Below the pieces are notes generated by a model. It saw only the letters and a program-made list of their open reading frames with translations. It had not been told where the DNA came from and searched no databases. Made by a program: the position numbers and the translations under genes. Shown here piece after piece: positions 32,481 to 36,111 of a stretch of DNA of 36,111 bases. Origin of the DNA: Bacteroidia bacterium (GTDB lineage Bacteria; Bacteroidota; Bacteroidia; Chitinophagales; Saprospiraceae); contig JAUIKE010000080.1 of NCBI GenBank assembly GCA_030430845.1, positions 1-36,111 on the forward strand, read 5' to 3'. Position 1 is the stretch's first letter, and the number at the start of each line of letters is the position of its first letter.

Positions 32481-32581
32481 GTCATATGGGTAACAAGATG
32501 ATAACTTCCGCTTATAAAGCTCCGGCCATACGGCCCGCATGGGCGGAGCTTCAATAATGTGTTACCCCCCTTCCCCATGAC
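32481..32581. repeat. Nested hairpin element 1
   Basis: Arms from outside in: GTCAT (32481-32485) with ATGAC (32577-32581); GGGTAACA (32488-32495) with TGTTACCC (32560-32567); and a 13-bp stem with one mismatch, AAGCTCCGGCCAT (32517-32529) with ATGGGCGGAGCTT (32539-32551), around a 9-base loop. Such nesting over 101 bases is unlikely by chance in ordinary spacer DNA. Confidence 0.6.
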
Positions 32582-32600
32582 TGATTGGCGTTACAGAATA

Positions 32601-32743
32601 TGGACTACACCCTTTGAGGGTGTCTGGTTTTCGGCGTTTACGCTGAAATATTGAGAGCATCAGACTAAAGTATGATAACCAGACATTCGTGCCTTAGGCA
32701 GACAAGTGTGAACCCCGCCTGCGGCCGGCAGGAATGTAGTCCA
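32601..32743. repeat. Branched (multi-hairpin) element 2
   Basis: Closing stem TGGACTACA (32601-32609) with TGTAGTCCA (32735-32743). Inside are separate hairpins: CCC TTTGA GGG (32610-32620); GTCTGGTT (32622-32629) with AACCAGAC (32677-32684), itself enclosing TTTCGGCG TTTA CGCTGAAA (32629-32648, one mismatch); GCCTTAGGC (32691-32699); and CCTGC GGCCG GCAGG (32718-32732). The layout is that of a multi-branch RNA or of a folded single-strand recombination site. No known family is recognised. Confidence 0.6.
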
Positions 32744-32791
32744 ATTCTTTACCTAATTTTTTTAACGCCATTCAACCGTGGATGATAATAA

Positions 32792-33229
32792 CTATTCCAT
32801 AATAATCGGAATATCACTTACCACCTTCCATTGATTGTCTTCATCCTGAATCAGGATAAGGTACTTATGCATATCCGATGTGGTATCCGACCTGTAAAGA
32901 AGGTCTACGATGGCGGTGTGCCCTGTGATTTTGATGTCGTTGTATTGGATGTCATAAGTGGTACCGCCTACTTTTTCGTTTTTCATCATTTCAAGGTAAA
33001 CCTCTTTTGAAAGGACGGTGGCTGTTTTACTGCCCTTAAATCGATTAGCTACAACCCGGTAGTCCTCATGTAAAAGTTCAGCAAGCTGCTTGACATCTCT
33101 GTTTGCAGCAGCAGATTCAATAAAGGTAACGGTCTCTTTAATTTGCTTTACCATGGTTTTCTGATTTTGTGCCTTCGCATTCAAAAGGCTGATGGTGCTT
33201 AAAAAAGCCATTAGGATTAAATTTCTCAT
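32792..33229 (-). CDS. Exported NTF2-like protein
   Basis: 145 residues. Signal peptide MRNLILMAFLSTISLLNAKAQ. The rest is one NTF2-like domain: ESAAANRDVKQLAELLHEDYRVVANRFKGSKT, then TTYDIQYNDIKITGHTAIVDLLYRSDT and a strand pair ending in QWKVVSDIPI. These proteins occur beside regulators in many Bacteroidota and are of unknown or varied function. The Crp-family regulator gene lies 78 bases upstream on the same strand, so the two may be co-regulated. Confidence 0.82.
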   Translation of the reverse strand: MRNLILMAFLSTISLLNAKAQNQKTMVKQIKETVTFIESAAANRDVKQLAELLHEDYRVVANRFKGSKTATVLSKEVYLEMMKNEKVGGTTYDIQYNDIKITGHTAIVDLLYRSDTTSDMHKYLILIQDEDNQWKVVSDIPIIME

Positions 33230-33307
33230 TGTTTTAAGTTTATTTTATGGCTCAAAACTATGGAGAAGCCCAGCCTTTTCTTTTGACGAACGTCACAAAA
33301 TCATCCT

Positions 33308-33877
33308 TCAAATCCTTTTCCGGATTCTACTCAGCGATTCTCTACTTATTCCCAGGTAGGAAGCCAAATATTGGAGGGGGATCTGTTCAATTAACTCCGG
33401 CCTGTTTTCGAGGATGTATAAATACCTCTCTTTAGGGGAGTAGGCGGTTAAAAAGGAGGAATACCTTTGTTCGATTATGGTCAGTTTTTCCAAGATCATC
33501 CGCCCTAATTTTTGGTAGAAGTCGGATTTTTCATAAAGCGCTGTCAACTTAGCTTTATCAAAAAAGAGGACGGTACTGTCTTCAATGGCTTGCAGGTTTT
33601 TTTTGGAAGGCGTATGGTTGGTCATACTTTCAATTTCTCGCAGAAAGTCGTTTTGAAAGTAAAATGCGGTATTTATTTCCTTGCCATCATCATTTAGGTG
33701 AAAAGTCCTGATGATACCACTAGACAAGAAGTACACAGCCCGACAGATTTGCCCTTGTCTTAATAAGTAGTCTTTTTTCTTTAGGTTCTTTGTTTCTATA
33801 ATGGACTCAAATGTTTGCCAGTCTTCATCCGATATTTTCAGGATTTTGTCAAAGGTATGCTTTAAGGATGGGTACAT
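33308..33877 (-). CDS. Crp/Fnr-family transcriptional regulator
   Basis: 189 residues. N-terminal cyclic-nucleotide-binding-type barrel: KKKDYLLRQGQICRAVYFLSSGIIRTFHLNDDGKEINTAFYFQND. A dimer helix follows (FYQKLGRMILEKLTIIEQRYSSFL), then the helix-turn-helix YLASYLGISRESLSRIRKRI. The many Bacteroidota proteins of this form have no Fe-S cysteines and an unknown effector, so it is not a canonical FNR; there is one Cys (CRAVYFL). The protein ends directly after the recognition helix, as is usual for this subgroup. It may control the NTF2-like gene downstream. Confidence 0.9.
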   Translation of the reverse strand: MYPSLKHTFDKILKISDEDWQTFESIIETKNLKKKDYLLRQGQICRAVYFLSSGIIRTFHLNDDGKEINTAFYFQNDFLREIESMTNHTPSKKNLQAIEDSTVLFFDKAKLTALYEKSDFYQKLGRMILEKLTIIEQRYSSFLTAYSPKERYLYILENRPELIEQIPLQYLASYLGISRESLSRIRKRI

Positions 33878-33905
33878 CTTTTTTTACTGTTAGAGGCGTT
33901 AGTAC

Positions 33906-34315
33906 TTATTCTATAATCCTATGCTCTTTCAACCACTCTACCATAGTTTCATAATAATTATCACAAGCTTGCCATTTCAAAGCTGATAAATCTTCATGCC
34001 ATCCACAGGTGATACACTTTTGCAGATTATGGTTGCAGTTTTCGAATACCTGTACAGTTAATTCGGCCTTAGGGTAGCGTACCAGTTGCCTTCTACAAAA
34101 TCAGTCCTCCCGTATCCGGGAATGATTATTATGATCGCTTTAGACTTTTGGTTACGGGGTTTTTCAATCAAGCCTCGTAAGGTCTTGTTCTCGAACTGAA
34201 ATTCAAAGGGTTCTGAGGAAGCTTGGCTGAACGCTTTTGGAATCACCAACAGCAAAGTGATGATTAGAATGGTGGTAAAAGCTGTTAATTTTCTCATGCT
34301 TATCATAGCGTTCAT
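33906..34315 (-). pseudogene. Alpha/beta hydrolase gene broken by an internal deletion
   Basis: From ATG 34315 (or 34297) the frame reads a signal peptide (FTTILIITLLLVIPKAFSQ), then FEFQFENKTLRGLIEKPRN and AIIIIIPGYGRTDFVEGNWYATLR, and stops at 34058. In the neighbouring frame, from 34073 down to a stop at 33906, the sequence continues as PKAELTVQVFENCNHNLQK, ITCGWHEDLSALKWQACDN and YYETMVEWLKEH. That is the C-terminal end of the same hydrolase type, with the catalytic His in NCNHN. The middle part with the nucleophile Ser is missing, so an internal deletion plus frameshift has destroyed the gene. Neither half can work alone. Confidence 0.75.
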
Positions 34316-34342
34316 TTTGTATATACATTGTTGTCTTATGTC

Positions 34343-34915
34343 TTATAACTTTCTTTTTATTTCACAAGGATTTCCGTAAGCCAACACATTATCAGGAATG
34401 TCCTTTGTCACAACACTTCCTGCACCAACTGTCACATTATTTCCTATTGTCACCCCCGGAAAAATAACAGAATTTCCGCCAATCCATACATTATCACCAA
34501 TTAGCACTGGTTTGGTTGAGGTTAGGTATCGGGTGCCAGGTCCTTGCTGAACAATTCGATCAGAAGCTTTCAATGGGTGTGTTGCTGTATAAATCTGGAC
34601 ATAAGGAGCTATTAAACCGTTTTCACCAATTGATATTTTATTATCGTCTAAGAACATACAATTAGTATTCACAAATGTATTCTCACCGATTGAAATGTTT
34701 TCTCCGTAGTCACAATAAAATGGCGTTTCAATCCAAACACCGGCTCCTTTAAACTCAAAGAGTTCGTTTAAGATGTGTTCTCGCTCTTGAAATAAATCTG
34801 AATCAAGATTATTATATCGTTTCAATAATTTGCGTGCTCTATGATAAGCTTTAATCAATTCAGGATCTCTTGAATCGTAATAATCCCCATTCAACATTTT
34901 TTCTTTTTCAGTCAC
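34343..34915 (-). CDS. Maltose/galactoside O-acetyltransferase-type hexapeptide protein
   Basis: 190 residues. I use GTG 34915 because the encoded MTEKEKMLNGDYYDSRDPEL matches the family's N-terminus exactly; the first ATG in frame is 34897. The body is a left-handed beta helix of hexapeptide repeats (ENISIGENTFVNTNCMFLDD, VLIGDNVWIGGNSVIFPGV, TIGNNVTVGAGSVVTKDIP), with the catalytic His in YTATHPL and the end AYGNPCEIKRKL. It transfers acetyl from acetyl-CoA to sugars such as maltose or galactosides, or acts as a related acyltransferase. Trimeric, cytoplasmic. Gap of 27 bases to the hydrolase pseudogene. Confidence 0.9.
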   Translation of the reverse strand: MTEKEKMLNGDYYDSRDPELIKAYHRARKLLKRYNNLDSDLFQEREHILNELFEFKGAGVWIETPFYCDYGENISIGENTFVNTNCMFLDDNKISIGENGLIAPYVQIYTATHPLKASDRIVQQGPGTRYLTSTKPVLIGDNVWIGGNSVIFPGVTIGNNVTVGAGSVVTKDIPDNVLAYGNPCEIKRKL

Positions 34916-34982
34916 TGCATTTTTTTAAGGTATGGTAGTGGTGTAGGTATACGCTCTTGCAGAGGCATGCTGAAAAGCGTTT

Positions 34983-35004
34983 GCTATGCACATTATTGTA
35001 CACA
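34983..35004 (+). repeat. Left inverted repeat flanking the hydrolase gene
   Basis: GCTATGCACATTATTGTACACA lies four bases from the stop codon of the hydrolase gene. It is an imperfect reverse complement of 35945-35968 (TATGCAC and TGTACACA are shared exactly). Inverted copies on both sides of one gene suggest a cassette-like unit. Confidence 0.55.
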
Positions 35005-35008
35005 GTTT

Positions 35009-35935
35009 TTATTCACCTAAAATCCAGTTTACCAAGTCTTTTTTATCTACAATAGCCCAACTATGAGGATGTCGTTCGCCATTTGCTCTGTATCCTTTAT
35101 TAGTTGTCGGAATATATTCAACATTTTCATATTCTTTCTCATCTAAACTTTCAGATAATTTTTTCATATAGAAAGCGTTCATTTGATCATAATCAGCCAT
35201 TCGATTTTCTTTCCACCAAAGAGTATCAGGTTCTGTATAAAGTCTAATTTTAGTCCTTTTTAATTTCTTCAGATTAGAAATATTGTCTGTGCTATATGTG
35301 AATACAGCTTTGTCCTCATATTTACTAATATCGTCTTTCGGATTTCCGAATTTACCGCCTAAAGTCTCTAACAACCAAGTGCTTTCTTGAATTGAAGGTT
35401 CTGAAAAATTTCGTTCTATATTTTTTTCTGAAGATTTATACAATGCAGCCAAGTCTATTGGTGAATCAACAATAAATACGCCTTTTGGGTCAATATAGAA
35501 TTGCTTCATCCCGATTATAAAATTGCTTATTAAGAGACTGACAACTCCACCGCTTGAAAAGCCTCCGATAAAGATATTTTCAACTGGCAACTGATTTCCC
35601 ACAATAACCTTCTGTAAGTCTTTTGCAAGTTGGTGTTTTTCACTTTCCTCAAGCCAAAGCTTTTGATTAAAATTTGATAATAATACAGCAATACTGTTTT
35701 CTCTTGCAATATCAAGGATTTTGAATTCCCTTTTTATATCTTCTGCATTTTCAGGATAACCTCCGAATAAAATTAGAACGGCCTTTACTTCTTTATTTGG
35801 TTTATAAAGTTCGTAATCTTCTTTTATGACTTCCGTAAACGCTAATTTTTCAGAAGTTGTCTGTTTTAGTTTTTTCTGTTTACAAGAAACAAGTCCAATA
35901 AAGGTGAGTATTAGGATTATTGCTGTTTTTTTCAT
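35009..35935 (-). CDS. Alpha/beta hydrolase lipoprotein
   Basis: 308 residues from ATG 35935, which opens a lipoprotein signal (MKKTAIILILTFIGLVSC, Cys18); the upstream in-frame start at 35986 would place polar residues first and overlaps the inverted repeat. Fold signs: VKAVLILFGGYPENAED (strand and oxyanion region), the nucleophile elbow GGFSSGG with Ser127, an acid in FIVDSPIDLA, and a late His in GERHPHSWAIVD. Substrate unknown; serine esterase or peptidase activity in the periplasm or outer membrane is likely. The gene is very A/T-rich compared with the left part of the window and is enclosed by inverted repeats, both of which suggest transfer. Confidence 0.8.
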   Translation of the reverse strand: MKKTAIILILTFIGLVSCKQKKLKQTTSEKLAFTEVIKEDYELYKPNKEVKAVLILFGGYPENAEDIKREFKILDIARENSIAVLLSNFNQKLWLEESEKHQLAKDLQKVIVGNQLPVENIFIGGFSSGGVVSLLISNFIIGMKQFYIDPKGVFIVDSPIDLAALYKSSEKNIERNFSEPSIQESTWLLETLGGKFGNPKDDISKYEDKAVFTYSTDNISNLKKLKRTKIRLYTEPDTLWWKENRMADYDQMNAFYMKKLSESLDEKEYENVEYIPTTNKGYRANGERHPHSWAIVDKKDLVNWILGE

Positions 35936-35944
35936 TCGTCTAAT

Positions 35945-35968
35945 TGTGTACAACGATAGTGCATATGC
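35945..35968 (+). repeat. Right inverted repeat flanking the hydrolase gene
   Basis: 35945-35968 (starting TGTGTACAACGATAGTGCAT) lies ten bases from the hydrolase start codon. Beyond it the sequence folds again: GTGCAT (35960-35965) pairs with ATGCAC (35997-36002), with AAC and GTT further out and a GC-rich centre, somewhat like an integron attC site. The R-box consensus is only partly met. Confidence 0.5.
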
Positions 35969-36021
35969 AGGCCGCAGAAACCGCAAGGCTTGGCGAATGC
36001 ACCCTGTTCCAGGCAGTAACT

Positions 36022-36111
36022 CTATTCGTGAACGATGATTGAAGTATTATTCAATTCCACCACTTTACTTCCAGAAGAAAAAGCACTTTCGATGGTATCA
36101 AAATTCTGCTC
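36022..36111 (-). CDS. C-terminal end of an unknown protein (runs off the window)
   Basis: Reading inward from the right edge, the minus strand is open for 29 codons (FDTIESAFSSGSKVVEL, then IIVHE) to a TAG at 36022-36024. The spacing to the hairpin region before the hydrolase gene, and the same strand as all its neighbours, suggest the end of another gene of the accessory stretch. Too short to identify. Confidence 0.45.
   Translation of the reverse strand, partial: EQNFDTIESAFSSGSKVVELNNTSIIVHE

Larger units (their letters stand above)
32272..32791. other. 520-base gap dominated by nested hairpins
   Basis: No convincing coding frame. Two separate nested inverted-repeat systems occupy 32481-32581 and 32601-32743 (listed separately). 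32272-32480 shows nothing I can name. Confidence 0.6.

Noticed and set aside
32481..32743. Retron msr/msd or group II intron
   Set aside because: No reverse transcriptase gene lies nearby and no group II domain V-like hairpin was recognised.
35960..36002. Firm call of an integron attC site
   Set aside because: The inner stem fits in outline, but the R-box consensus is only partly met and no integrase is seen; kept only as a hypothesis.
1..36111. tRNA, rRNA or insertion sequence genes
   Set aside because: No tRNA cloverleaf, rRNA segment or transposase motif found on reading either strand.

Overview
The window looks like the chromosome of a Bacteroidota bacterium, most likely a marine or activated-sludge type related to the Saprospiria or Cytophagia. 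Evidence seen directly: a type IX secretion C-terminal sorting domain (gene at 15769-16470), many lipoproteins, A/T-rich leaders without Shine-Dalgarno sequences, TAnnTTTG-type promoter motifs, and DUF6090, DUF2853 and TPR-CHAT proteins typical of the phylum. There are no rRNA or tRNA genes, no CRISPR array and no transposase or integrase gene.

Layout. 1-3 kb: the end of a DUF4136-like protein, an exported repeat protein with a Tyr/His-rich tail, and hemN (anaerobic haem synthesis) behind a possible FNR-type site. 3.4-6.9 kb: two coiled-coil proteins and a leucine-rich-repeat protein, with a 178-bp nested palindrome between them. 6.9-17 kb: mostly housekeeping and accessory enzymes: two SAM methyltransferases, a P-loop kinase, a DUF6090 protein, a GH13 alpha-amylase lipoprotein, DUF2853, CsaA, a thioredoxin-TPR protein, a VOC protein, a GNAT, a fatty-acid-hydroxylase-like membrane enzyme and a T9SS-secreted protein. 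Several palindromic intergenic repeats lie here.

The most interesting part is 17.0-26.7 kb. An ECF sigma factor, a membrane-spanning TPR protein that looks like its anti-sigma factor, and an exported, C-terminally membrane-anchored TPR-CHAT (caspase-like) protease form one operon (22148-26694). Directly upstream lie three diverged copies of an uncharacterised exported protein family (18040, 19318, 20986) and one small exported protein (20586). Three of these four genes start behind almost the same roughly 37-nt promoter (TGATGACCTTTT, 7-8 nt, CTGCGATATAGTAGTAAA), and terminators separate the units. My inference is that the sigma factor drives these promoters and that the CHAT protease and TPR anti-sigma gate it from the periplasm. 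Divergently transcribed next to them is a four-TM protein with a C-terminal domain resembling effector-associated domain 11 (EAD11), a fold linked to CHAT/caspase conflict systems.

26.7-30.3 kb: a membrane-anchored thioredoxin, an acetolactate-decarboxylase-like lipoprotein, a DUF885-like lipoprotein and a PaiB-like FMN-binding protein. 30.4-36.1 kb: a visibly more A/T-rich, all-minus-strand accessory stretch of small genes (NTF2-like proteins, GNAT, P-loop kinase, Crp-family regulator, hexapeptide acetyltransferase, alpha/beta hydrolases). It includes one hydrolase broken by an internal deletion, a 520-bp gap full of nested hairpins, and one hydrolase gene bracketed by inverted 22-24-nt repeats. 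It has the look of a gene-cassette or transfer region, though no integrase is visible.
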